Below are positions 25,310 through 33,851 of a stretch of 64,000 bases of DNA, piece by piece. The stretch lies in assembly GCA_958413895.1 (NCBI GenBank), contig CATYVQ010000012.1, positions 1 to 64,000 on the forward strand, written 5' to 3'. Position numbers and translations under genes: made by a program. The notes beneath the pieces were generated by a model that did not search any database, had not been told where the DNA came from, and was given only the letters and a program-made list of their open reading frames with translations. Origin of the DNA: an uncultured Collinsella sp. (GTDB taxonomy: Bacteria; Actinomycetota; Coriobacteriia; Coriobacteriales; Coriobacteriaceae). Each line of letters starts with the position of its first letter. Within the stretch, counting starts at the first letter, position 1.

Positions 25310-26372
25310 GAGCACCGCTTTCCTTAACCGTCAGCGAGACCAGGCGAAATGCGATGGTGAGCACCGCCACGCCAATCACGCCGGACAGGATATACATGGC
25401 AGCCTGACCGGCAAAGCCAAGACCATGCTCCTCGGAATAGGCCTGCAGGTAATCACCCGTAGGCAGAGCGTCGGCAAAGGTCGGGGTATCGAGACCGACC
25501 GAAGCCTGCAGACTGTCGTCACCAGCCTCCTGAACGGCAGTCGCGGCGCCCTCAGCGTCCCACTCGCCCCAGGCGTCACCCGTGGCCAGCAGGCCCAGCG
25601 GCGTGGCCACGACAAGCACGGCGACCAGGATGAGCGTGGGGACCAGCGAGGTCTTCTTGGCAGCAGTGCCCTCGGCAGCAAGCTGGCCATCGACGGCCTC
25701 GGGCCCGACAATAATGTTCGGCGCCGTCTTCTTAATGAAACCGTAGATGGCGGCCGTCGCCACGCCCTCGACCACGCCGGCTACCAACATATGCGGGATC
25801 ATCATGGCCGGAATGGCAATGGACAGCGGGAAGGGGCAGTACAGCGGAGCGCCCGAAGTATTCGTGAAGAGCATCGGCTGAATACCAAACTCGATTGCTG
25901 CGCACAGGGCCGCCAGGCACAGGCCGACCCAGCCGCTTACGATGGCCGAAACCGAGGTGCCCCAGCTCTTGTCGTGCAAACGGCTGTTGAGCGCACGGAA
26001 CACGATAGCAGCGGCAAACGGCAACGCGAAGGCCATGTTAAAGCAGTTGGCGCCAAAGGACAGGATGCCGCCGTCGCCAAACAGCAGCGCCTGCAGCGCC
26101 AGCGCAACCGAGACAGCGATAGCCGCGGCCTCGGGACCCAGCAGCAGCGCGATGAGCGCGCCGCCGACGGCGTGACCCGTGGTGCCGCCGGGCAGCGGCA
26201 CATTAAACATCATGAGCAGGAAGGAGAACGCGGCGCAGATGCCCAGGAACGCCATGTGCTCGCGATCGAGCGTGGCGCGCACCTTTTTGATGCAGTGGAT
26301 CCAAACGGGCACCATCGCCACCGCCATAACGGCATCCGTCTGCGGGGACAGATAATTATCTGGAATGTGCAT
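25287..26372 (-). CDS. cbiM: Cobalt/nickel ECF transporter substrate component CbiM/NikM (PDGLE fused)
   Basis: 361 aa. It begins MHIPDNYLSP, the N-terminal metal-binding segment of CbiM/NikM (His2 and the free N-terminus bind Ni2+ or Co2+). Six to seven helices follow, including VPLPGGTTGHAVGGAL. The C-terminal 110 residues (LVPTLILVAVLVVATPLGLLATGD...) are a PDGLE/CbiN-like part fused in frame. GGGAGGC precedes the ATG. A NikR-type operator 58 bases upstream favours nickel. Confidence 0.9.
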   Translation of the reverse strand: MHIPDNYLSPQTDAVMAVAMVPVWIHCIKKVRATLDREHMAFLGICAAFSFLLMMFNVPLPGGTTGHAVGGALIALLLGPEAAAIAVSVALALQALLFGDGGILSFGANCFNMAFALPFAAAIVFRALNSRLHDKSWGTSVSAIVSGWVGLCLAALCAAIEFGIQPMLFTNTSGAPLYCPFPLSIAIPAMMIPHMLVAGVVEGVATAAIYGFIKKTAPNIIVGPEAVDGQLAAEGTAAKKTSLVPTLILVAVLVVATPLGLLATGDAWGEWDAEGAATAVQEAGDDSLQASVGLDTPTFADALPTGDYLQAYSEEHGLGFAGQAAMYILSGVIGVAVLTIAFRLVSLTVKESGAHGNSRAA

Positions 26373-26429
26373 GTACGCCTCCCGGTTATCGGCGCACGGA
26401 ATTGCAACGCCGCTTGAATCACCTTTCCA

Positions 26430-26457
26430 GTGTTACGTAATGTCAGATTCGTAACAC
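26430..26457. promoter_or_regulatory. NikR-type operator before cbiMQO
   Basis: GTGTTAC, 14 bases, GTAACAC: a perfect inverted repeat that matches the NikR site form described for delta-proteobacteria (GTGTTAC-N13/14-GTAACAC). It lies upstream of the cbiM start. No nikR gene is present in the window. Confidence 0.7.
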
Positions 26458-26617
26458 GCCGCGGGCTATCATAGCAAAACGGCGCACTGCCGACAAAGCA
26501 GCACGTCGTTATGTAATGCGCGTGTCATATATGCAGGCTCAACGGTGCCTTATACCGAAAACAGCAGTCACGTAAGACTCGGCGGCAGCCGACGCTGGCC
26601 TATATCCGGCGCAGGAC

Positions 26618-29071
26618 CTAGCCGCGGACCTCGCCGTTTACGCCCTTGCACACCTTGGTAACGATCTTTTGGTGCGCCTTTTCGACCTCTTCGCTGGTAA
26701 GCGTGTGGTCGTCGGAGCGATACGTAAGCGCAAAGGCCATGGACTTCTTGCCCGCTCCGATGCGGATGGGATCGCGGTAGACGTCGAACAGACGCACGCC
26801 CTCGAGAAGCTTGCCTCCGGCGCTGGTAATACGGCGCTCAAGATCCTCGCAGGTCACAGTGTTGTCGACCACGATAGCAAGGTCGTGCTCAACGGCCGGG
26901 TACTGCGAGAACTCACGGTAGTTCTCCTGGTTGCGGGCGCCCTTGATCAGCTTGTCCAGGTCGAGCTCAAAGGCAACGACGACCTCGTCAATGCCCATAG
27001 CCTCGCGTGCCTCGGGGTGGATCTCGCCAACCCAGCCCAGCACGGTACCGCCGGACAGAACCTCGGCGGCGCGACCCGGCTGCAGGAAGGCATAGCTCTC
27101 GCCCTCGACGGGACGGAAGCGAACCTTCTCGATGCGCAGCTGGGCAAGCAGCTCCTCGACGATGCCCTTGCCAAAGAAGAAACGCAGCTTGCGATACTTC
27201 ATGTTCCAAGACTGCTCGCTCCACTGGCCCGAGAGCACGCCCGCCACGGACTTGGTCTCCTTGGGCAGGCTGGCGTTCTCGCGACCGTGGAACAGGCTGC
27301 CGACCTCGTACAGATGCACGTTGGGCGTGCCGTGGGCCTCGTTGTAGGCCACAGACTGCAGCAGACCCGGCAGCAGCGAGCGGCGCATCTCGGTCTGCTC
27401 GGCCACCAGCGGGTTCATGAGAACCACGGGGCAGCCGCGGCCCTCGGTGGACATGCCAATCTTCTCCAGGTCGCCCGGGGCAGCAAAGCCAAAGGTCGTG
27501 GTCTCGTTGAGGCCACAGGCGCGCAGGATCTCGCCGACCTTGCGGGTAAGCTTCTGCTCGCGCGTCAGACCGCCGATGTGGTTCTTGGCAGCCGGAATGG
27601 TCGCCGTGACGCGGCCCATGCCCCATAGGCGCAGGACCTCCTCGATCAGGTCGATCTCACGCGGCAGGTCGGGACGGAAGCTCGGCGGCGTGACCATAAA
27701 GTCCTCGCCGTCGCGCTCGACGGTGCAGCCCAGGCGGGTGAGCGAGCGCTCGATAAAGTCGGGCTCGATGTCAGCACCGCAGATGGCGCGCACGCGGGCC
27801 AGGCGCAGCTTGATGCTGCCGATGGTCTTGGGCGCGGGGAACACGTCCACATAGCCGGGGGCGACCTCGCCGCCGGCTATCTCCTCGATGAGCGCGCACG
27901 TCACATTGGCGACGTCCACGCAGCCAGTCTCGTCGACCTGGCGCTCAAAGCGGATGGAGGCGTCGGAGATCAGCGAAAGGTCGCGGCTGGTGTGCGAGGT
28001 GCGGCCGGCGTTGAAGCAGGCGCTCTCGACCATCACGTCGACGGTGTCGTCCTCAATCTCGGAATCCATGCCACCCATAACGCCGGCCAGCGCCACGGGA
28101 CGCTCGCCGTCGGTGATGAGGCCCATGCCGGCGTCGAGCACGCGCTCCTCGCCGTCGAGCGTCGTGAACTTCTCGTCCTGCTGGGCGGCGCGAACCACCA
28201 CACGACGGTGGCCATCGCGCTCGGCAAAGGTGTCCAGGTCAAAGGCGTGCAGCGGCTGACCGGTGAGCATCATCACATAGTTGGTGATGTCGACAATGTT
28301 GTTGTGCGGGCGCACGCCCAAGGCGTTAAGGCGCTTGACCATCCAGTCGGGCGACGGGCCGACCTTGACGTTGCGCACGATGCGGGCAACGTAGCGGTCG
28401 CACAGGCCCTCGTCGGCAATCTCGACGGAAAGCTCGTCGTCGGTCGCGCGGCCGGTCTCGGCCTTGATGGCGGGCAGCTCAACGTGGAAATCGCGGTCGA
28501 AGATGGCGCCGGTCTCGCGGGCCATGCCGATCATGGACAGGCAGTCGGGGCGGTTGGGCGTGATCTCGCAGTCGAGCACGGTGTCGCTCGAGCCCACGTA
28601 CTCGGCAAACGGCATGCCGCAGGGCGTATCCTCGGGCAGAATCATAATGCCGGAGTGGTCGCCGCCCAGGCCGAGCTCGCGCGCGGAGCAGTTCATGCCC
28701 ATGGACACGACGCCGCGAAGCTTGCTCTTCTTGATCTTGACATCGCCGGGCAGAACTGCGCCAATCATGGCCGTGACGATGTGGTCGCCGGCCTCAAAGT
28801 TCTGCGCGCCGCAGACGATCTGCAGCGGAGCGGGATTGCCGTCGGCGTCGAGATTCTTGTCACCCACGTCGACCGAGCACACATACATGTGGTCGCTATC
28901 GGGGTGCGGGGTCTTGGTGAGCACCTTGGCAGTCACCACATGGTCGAAGGACTCGCCCACGGTGTCGATCGCCTCGACCTCGGTGCCGGTACGGATGTAT
29001 TCGTCCGAAAGGGTCTTGGGATCCTCCGGAATATCGATCATGGTCTTGAGCCAGTCGTAAGAAACACGCAT
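26618..29071 (-). CDS. pheT: Phenylalanine-tRNA ligase beta subunit
   Basis: 817 aa, full length. Domains in order: tRNA-binding OB-like domain (about 40-150), B3/B4 editing domain, B5 DNA-binding-like domain, catalytic-like core and a C-terminal FDX-ACB anticodon-binding domain (FSQYPAVEHDLAIVVDN...). With PheS it forms the alpha2-beta2 enzyme that charges tRNA-Phe and edits mischarged tyrosine. GAAAGGAG precedes the ATG. pheS lies 184 bases upstream. Confidence 0.97.
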   Translation of the reverse strand: MRVSYDWLKTMIDIPEDPKTLSDEYIRTGTEVEAIDTVGESFDHVVTAKVLTKTPHPDSDHMYVCSVDVGDKNLDADGNPAPLQIVCGAQNFEAGDHIVTAMIGAVLPGDVKIKKSKLRGVVSMGMNCSARELGLGGDHSGIMILPEDTPCGMPFAEYVGSSDTVLDCEITPNRPDCLSMIGMARETGAIFDRDFHVELPAIKAETGRATDDELSVEIADEGLCDRYVARIVRNVKVGPSPDWMVKRLNALGVRPHNNIVDITNYVMMLTGQPLHAFDLDTFAERDGHRRVVVRAAQQDEKFTTLDGEERVLDAGMGLITDGERPVALAGVMGGMDSEIEDDTVDVMVESACFNAGRTSHTSRDLSLISDASIRFERQVDETGCVDVANVTCALIEEIAGGEVAPGYVDVFPAPKTIGSIKLRLARVRAICGADIEPDFIERSLTRLGCTVERDGEDFMVTPPSFRPDLPREIDLIEEVLRLWGMGRVTATIPAAKNHIGGLTREQKLTRKVGEILRACGLNETTTFGFAAPGDLEKIGMSTEGRGCPVVLMNPLVAEQTEMRRSLLPGLLQSVAYNEAHGTPNVHLYEVGSLFHGRENASLPKETKSVAGVLSGQWSEQSWNMKYRKLRFFFGKGIVEELLAQLRIEKVRFRPVEGESYAFLQPGRAAEVLSGGTVLGWVGEIHPEAREAMGIDEVVVAFELDLDKLIKGARNQENYREFSQYPAVEHDLAIVVDNTVTCEDLERRITSAGGKLLEGVRLFDVYRDPIRIGAGKKSMAFALTYRSDDHTLTSEEVEKAHQKIVTKVCKGVNGEVRG

Positions 29072-29154
29072 CTAGCTCTCCTTTCATACTGAAAGCCTGC
29101 GAAGAGATGCAGGTGGAAACTTCAACTTTGTAAACATTCCTTACAAAGCGAGGG

Positions 29155-29247
29155 TTGTCCAAGTGCGGCGGATCGGCCCGAAAGAGGAGCGCCGCGTACT
29201 TTGGTACGCAAGCGACGAATGAGCGCCGAGGTGCCGTGCTTGGGCAA
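29155..29247. repeat. 93-bp palindromic repeat, copy A
   Basis: Outer arms 29155-29168 and 29234-29247; central hairpin GCGTACTTTGGTACGC at 29194-29209; common flanks GAAAGAGGAG and CGACGA. A second member lies at 54751-54846. It sits between pheS and pheT, and the transcript must read through it. Confidence 0.75.
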
Positions 29248-29255
29248 GCCGCAGC

Positions 29256-30332
29256 CTAGAACTGATTCAAGAAGCGCATATCGCCAGTCATGAGCGTTCT
29301 AAGGTCGGGCAGGTCGTAGCGCAGTGCCGCGACGCGCTCGGCGCCAATACCAAAGGCGAAGCCGGTGTACTTCTCGGGGTCGATGCCGCAGTTGATCAGG
29401 ACGTTGGGGTCGACCATGCCGCAGCCCAAGATCTCGATCCAGCCGCTGTGCTTGCAGAAGTTGCAGCCCTTGCCGCCGCAGACGTGGCAGCTCACGTCCA
29501 CCTCGCAAGAAGGCTCGGTGAAGGGGAAGAAATGCGGGCGGTAGCGCGTCTTGCGGTCCTCGCCAAACATGCACTTAACAAAGTAGTCGAGCGTGCCCTT
29601 AAGATCGCCAAAGGTGATGCCCTCGTCGACGACCAGGCCCTCAATCTGGTTGAACTGCGGCAGGTGGCAGGCGTCGGCCGTGTCGGGACGGTAGACGGTG
29701 CCCGGGCAGATCATGTAGATGGGCGGCTTCTGCGACTCCATGGTGTGGATCTGCACGCCCGAGGTCTGGGTGCGCAGCAGTACGTCGGACTCGCCGTGAG
29801 CGTGGGCCTCGGGATGCGCGACGCTGCCGGGGTTGTTGTCGACCACATAGAACGTGTCGCGAGCCGAGCGGCTCGGGTGATCCATGGGCGCGTTGAGCGC
29901 GGTGAAGTTGTAGTAGGAGGTATCGACCATGGGGCCGGACTCGACGGTGTAGCCGATACCGCAGAAGATATCCTCGGCCTCCTCGATGATCTGCTTGATC
30001 AGGTGCTGGTGACCGATCTGCGGACGGATGCCCGGCAGCGTGATGTCGACGGCCTCGTGCTCGAGTGCATGCTTGAGGGCGGCGGCCTTCATCTCGGTGG
30101 TGCGCTCGTCGAGCATGCCCTCGATCAGCTGGCGCATCTCGTTGGCGCGCTTGCCCATCACGGGACGGTCCTCGGGGGCGAGCTTGCCCATCATGCGCAT
30201 CAGGCCGGTGATGCGGCCCTTGCGGCCGAGCAGCTCAACGCGCGCGGCCTCGAGCTTTGCGGCGTCGTCGGCGCTAGTGACGAGCTCCTTGGCCTCTTCC
30301 TCGAGTTTGACCAGATCATCAATCAGACTCAT
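29256..30332 (-). CDS. pheS: Phenylalanine-tRNA ligase alpha subunit
   Basis: 358 aa from the ATG after GAAAGGGAAG; the longer open frame runs into the T-box terminator. A coiled-coil N-terminal arm (about 1-90) leads to the class II catalytic core: motif 2 around FREDRKTRYRPHFFPFTEPSCEVD and motif 3 GFAFGIGAERVAALRY. A zinc-like set CHVCGGKGCNFC sits before motif 3. It is the catalytic subunit for Phe-tRNA formation. Confidence 0.97.
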   Translation of the reverse strand: MSLIDDLVKLEEEAKELVTSADDAAKLEAARVELLGRKGRITGLMRMMGKLAPEDRPVMGKRANEMRQLIEGMLDERTTEMKAAALKHALEHEAVDITLPGIRPQIGHQHLIKQIIEEAEDIFCGIGYTVESGPMVDTSYYNFTALNAPMDHPSRSARDTFYVVDNNPGSVAHPEAHAHGESDVLLRTQTSGVQIHTMESQKPPIYMICPGTVYRPDTADACHLPQFNQIEGLVVDEGITFGDLKGTLDYFVKCMFGEDRKTRYRPHFFPFTEPSCEVDVSCHVCGGKGCNFCKHSGWIEILGCGMVDPNVLINCGIDPEKYTGFAFGIGAERVAALRYDLPDLRTLMTGDMRFLNQF

Positions 30333-30415
30333 GTCTTCCCTTTCGTCTCTCGCGCATCCGCGCCCCGGGACGGCTGACGCCGCCCGATGCTGCGGATGCG
30401 CGGCCCGGTTCGGTA

Positions 30416-30700
30416 ACAAAAAACCGCCCTCGGGCATGTGCATTGCCCAAGGACGGTTAAATTCCGCGGTACCACCTTGTTTGACCCGGCGGATGTCTGG
30501 CCCGCCGCGCCCACTCTGCGCCTCTTGTCGCGAGGCTCACGGCTTCCCTACTGAGGCTTTGCTGCCACTGGCCGCGTGCCCGTTGAGGTCGCTGCTCGGG
30601 AGTGAACGCTTGGCCCTTGCCACCGCAGGAAGGCTTGCAGCCCATGACCTTCCCTCTCTTGCCGGCGACGCGGCGGGCAAAACCCTCTCCGTCAACGCAT
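30416..30700 (-). ncRNA. T-box riboswitch of pheST
   Basis: The T-box core GGTGGTACCGCGGAA is at 30462-30476 on the minus strand, followed by the antiterminator/terminator pair: AACCGTCC...GGGCGGTT then TTTTTTG (30416-30462). In the long upstream Stem I, TTC at 30604-30606 lies in a loop just before CTCCCG, which can close with CGGAG; this is the likely Phe specifier. Uncharged tRNA-Phe would bind and prevent termination. The 5' limit is approximate. Confidence 0.92.
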
Positions 30701-30835
30701 TGGGCTATAGGATAACACATTCTGCGAGCATATCGCCGCGTTCCGTTTTGTTCGTGCTGGGTACAAGGCAGGTAGCTGTGCAAACTGGCCGCGCAGCCGC
30801 TTACGGCGCTCGGCCTGCGAGATTAAGGATACGGT

Positions 30836-32410
30836 ATGGGAAAGAAACTCGATAAGAAGGCCAAGCCCGCAGAGGGCAAGACGCCCAACGGCATCAAGGT
30901 CGATAAGGCCGTCAAAAAATTCCGCAAGCTCGAAGGCAAACTGTGGACCCGCGAGTACCTGCTCAAAATTGCCGAGTTCGATGGCGCGACGATTGCCCCC
31001 GCCAACGGCGCCGCGGCCCGCGCCGATGCCATGGGCACCCTTGCCGGCGAGCATCACAAGCTACTGACCAGCGAGAAGTCCGTTGAGCTCGTACGCTCGT
31101 TAGCGCGCGAGACCGTCGCCGGCGGCAAAATTGACGACCCGCAGCTGCTCGACGAGATCCGTGTGCTCGGTCGCGACCAGCGCGAGGCAAGCGTCATCCC
31201 CACCGAGGAGGCCGAGGCCTGGACCAGGCTCACCTGCGAGGCCGATGCCGTGTGGCACAAGGCCAAGACGGCCAATGACTGGGCGAGCTTTGAGCCCTAT
31301 GTGGATAGGATCGTCGCCCAACTTAAGCATCAGGCCGAACTTATGGACCCCAAGCGCGACCCATACGATGTTTGGCTCGACCAGTACGAGCGCGGCCTTT
31401 CCGCCAAGAGCTTCGATGCGTTTTGCGATGAGGTCAAGGCGACGGTCGTGCCGCTCGTGCGCGCCATCGGCGAGCGCAGCCAGCAGCCCGATGCCGACTT
31501 TTTGCACGCCCGCGTGCCCGAGGCCGCCCAGCGCGCCATGAGCTTCGACCTTATGAAGCTTGTCGGCCTGAACCTGGACGACACCACGCTTGCCTTTACC
31601 GAGCACCCGTTTAGCGAGGGCTTTGCCGTGGGTGACGCGCGCATCGCGACACACATCTACGAGGACGATTGCATCTCCAACGTCTACAGCATCATCCACG
31701 AGGCGGGACACGCCATGTACGAGCTGGGCGTCAATCCTGCCTATGCGCGCACCTGTCTTGAGGGTGGCACCTCCATGGGCATCCACGAGAGCCAGAGCCG
31801 CTTCTTCGAGAACACCGTGGGTCGCAGCCGCGCCTTTATGGGACCGCTGCTCGAGGTGCTGCGCCGCCACGCACCCGAGGTCTACGGCGACGTCGACGAA
31901 GACACGCTCTACCGCGCCGTGAACATCGCGCAGCCGTCGTTGATCCGCACCGAGGCCGATGAGCTCACCTATCCGCTGCACGTTATGGTGCGCTACGAGA
32001 TCGAGCGCATGCTGTTTGCCGGCGAGGCCATGGCCAAGGATATCCCCGCGCTTTGGAATCGCTTTATGGACGAGTACCTGGGCATTCCCGTTCCCGACGA
32101 CACGCACGGCTGCCTGCAGGATACGCACTGGAGCGGCGGCTCGTTTGGCTACTTCCCCACGTATGCGCTGGGCAGTGCCTACGATGCCATGTTTGTGCCG
32201 GCCATGTGCCGCGACGGCGTCGACCTTACCGGCGCCTGCGCGAGCGGCGATCTGGCGCCCGTCCGTGCCTGGCTGGGCGAGCACATTTGGCAGTGGGGCC
32301 GCGCCAAAGACGCGCCGGAACTCATCAAGGGCGCCTGCGGCATGGCGTTCGATGCCCGCTACTACTGTAGCTACCTGCAGGACAAGTTCACCACGCTCTA
32401 CGAGCTGTAA
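30836..32410 (+). CDS. M32 family carboxypeptidase
   Basis: 524 aa, normal length for thermostable carboxypeptidase Taq-type zinc enzymes, which remove C-terminal residues from peptides in the cytoplasm. The zinc site HEAGH is at 288-292 with the third ligand in HESQS at 317-321 (Glu318), as in the family. DxRxT-like and GSFGYFPTYALG motifs are also present. AAGGA precedes the ATG. Divergent from the pheST leader. Confidence 0.93.
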   Translation: MGKKLDKKAKPAEGKTPNGIKVDKAVKKFRKLEGKLWTREYLLKIAEFDGATIAPANGAAARADAMGTLAGEHHKLLTSEKSVELVRSLARETVAGGKIDDPQLLDEIRVLGRDQREASVIPTEEAEAWTRLTCEADAVWHKAKTANDWASFEPYVDRIVAQLKHQAELMDPKRDPYDVWLDQYERGLSAKSFDAFCDEVKATVVPLVRAIGERSQQPDADFLHARVPEAAQRAMSFDLMKLVGLNLDDTTLAFTEHPFSEGFAVGDARIATHIYEDDCISNVYSIIHEAGHAMYELGVNPAYARTCLEGGTSMGIHESQSRFFENTVGRSRAFMGPLLEVLRRHAPEVYGDVDEDTLYRAVNIAQPSLIRTEADELTYPLHVMVRYEIERMLFAGEAMAKDIPALWNRFMDEYLGIPVPDDTHGCLQDTHWSGGSFGYFPTYALGSAYDAMFVPAMCRDGVDLTGACASGDLAPVRAWLGEHIWQWGRAKDAPELIKGACGMAFDARYYCSYLQDKFTTLYEL

Positions 32411-32432
32411 GGCATAACCGACACGCCAACGC

Positions 32433-32471
32433 AAAGGGGACGCCGCGGAACCAATCCGCAGCGTCCCCTTT
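32433..32471. terminator. Bidirectional terminator between the M32 gene and glmM
   Basis: AAAGGGGACGC and GCGTCCCCTTT flank a small inner stem (CGCGG/CCGCA). Runs of A and T lie at both ends, so it can serve both convergent genes. Confidence 0.8.
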
Positions 32472-32507
32472 CCACCTAGTCGCTTAAGAACGTCCCCAAT
32501 GACTACC

Positions 32508-33839
32508 TTATAGAGCTTCCAGAGCGCTTGTGATGCGCTTCATGGCGGCATCGGCGGATGCTTGGTCGGGCGCCTCGGCCAGCACGCGGATAACCGACTC
32601 GGTTCCACTCTTGCGCACGAGCACGCGGCCCTCGCCTGCCAGCGCAACCTCGGCCTCGGCGATGGCGTTCTGCACGCCCATGTTCTCGAGCGCGGCGTCC
32701 TTGTCCGCCACGCGCACGGCCACCTGCGCCTGCGGCAGCAGCTTGCACGGAGCCGTGAGCTGCGAGAGCGTCTCGCGCTCGGCACGAATCACTTCCATCA
32801 CGCGCAGCGAGGTCATAATGCCGTCGCCCGTGCGCTCGATATCGCCAAAGATCGTATGGCCCGTCTGCTCGCCGCCCAGGCTGTAGCCGCCCTCGCGCAT
32901 CTTGGCATACACGTGACGGTCGCCCACGCCGCTGGTCACGGTGCTCAGACCGGCAAGCTCCAGCGACTTGACCAGACCAAAGTTGCTGGCGATCGTCGGT
33001 ACCACGGTACCGCCCGAAAGGCGACCGTGCTTGTTCAGATACACGCCGCACACGTACAGGATCTGGTCGCCGTCTACCACGCGACCGCGCTCATCCACGG
33101 CCAGGCAGCGGTCGGCATCGCCGTCATAGGCAAAACCCACATCCAGGCCCTGCTCCACCACGTGGCGCTGCAGGCGCTCCATATGCGTGGAGCCACAGTC
33201 GACGTTGATGTTAAAGCCATCGGGCGCGGCGTTGATCACGCGCACGTCGGCACCGAGCGCGTCAAACACCGGCTTGGCCACCGAGGAAGCCGAGCCGTTG
33301 GCGCAGTCGATGCCGATCTTGACGCCCTGCAGCGAAAAGTTCGCACTTGCAATGAGCGAAGCAATGTAGCGGTTGCGGCCCTGCATGTAGTCCACCGTGG
33401 CGCCGATGTGGTTGCCCGTTGCCAGCGGCACCTCGCTCTTGCCATCGATGTAGTCCTCGATGAGCTCCAGCACGTCCTCGTCCATCTTAAAGCCGTCGCT
33501 GTTGACGAGCTTAATGCCGTTATCGCAAAACGGGTTGTGGCTCGCGCTGATCATGATGCCGCAATCGAAGCAGCCTTCCACGGTCTGATGCGCTACGCCC
33601 GGCGTGGGGATCACGTGCAGCATATAGGCGTCCGCACCGCTCGCGACCAGTCCGCTCACTAGCGCCGCCTCGAACATATAGCTCGAGCGACGCGTGTCCT
33701 TGCCCACGATGACGCGTGCCTTGCGCTCGCGGTTGGCGCCGTAATACCAGCCCACAAAACGGCCAATCTTATAAGCGTGCTCTACCGTCAGCCCAACGTT
33801 GGCCTCACCGCGAAAGCCGTCGGTGCCAAAGTACTTCAT
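32508..33839 (-). CDS. glmM: Phosphoglucosamine mutase
   Basis: 443 aa. It converts glucosamine-6-phosphate to glucosamine-1-phosphate for peptidoglycan precursors. N-terminal FGTDGFRG; active-site serine S100 in ISASHNP; metal loop DGDADRC; sugar loop GGEQTGH; phosphate loop RKSGTESVIRV. Normal length. It follows the DUF4012 gene by 12 bases, so the two are cotranscribed. Confidence 0.96.
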   Translation of the reverse strand: MKYFGTDGFRGEANVGLTVEHAYKIGRFVGWYYGANRERKARVIVGKDTRRSSYMFEAALVSGLVASGADAYMLHVIPTPGVAHQTVEGCFDCGIMISASHNPFCDNGIKLVNSDGFKMDEDVLELIEDYIDGKSEVPLATGNHIGATVDYMQGRNRYIASLIASANFSLQGVKIGIDCANGSASSVAKPVFDALGADVRVINAAPDGFNINVDCGSTHMERLQRHVVEQGLDVGFAYDGDADRCLAVDERGRVVDGDQILYVCGVYLNKHGRLSGGTVVPTIASNFGLVKSLELAGLSTVTSGVGDRHVYAKMREGGYSLGGEQTGHTIFGDIERTGDGIMTSLRVMEVIRAERETLSQLTAPCKLLPQAQVAVRVADKDAALENMGVQNAIAEAEVALAGEGRVLVRKSGTESVIRVLAEAPDQASADAAMKRITSALEAL

Positions 33840-33851
33840 ATCTTACTTATC

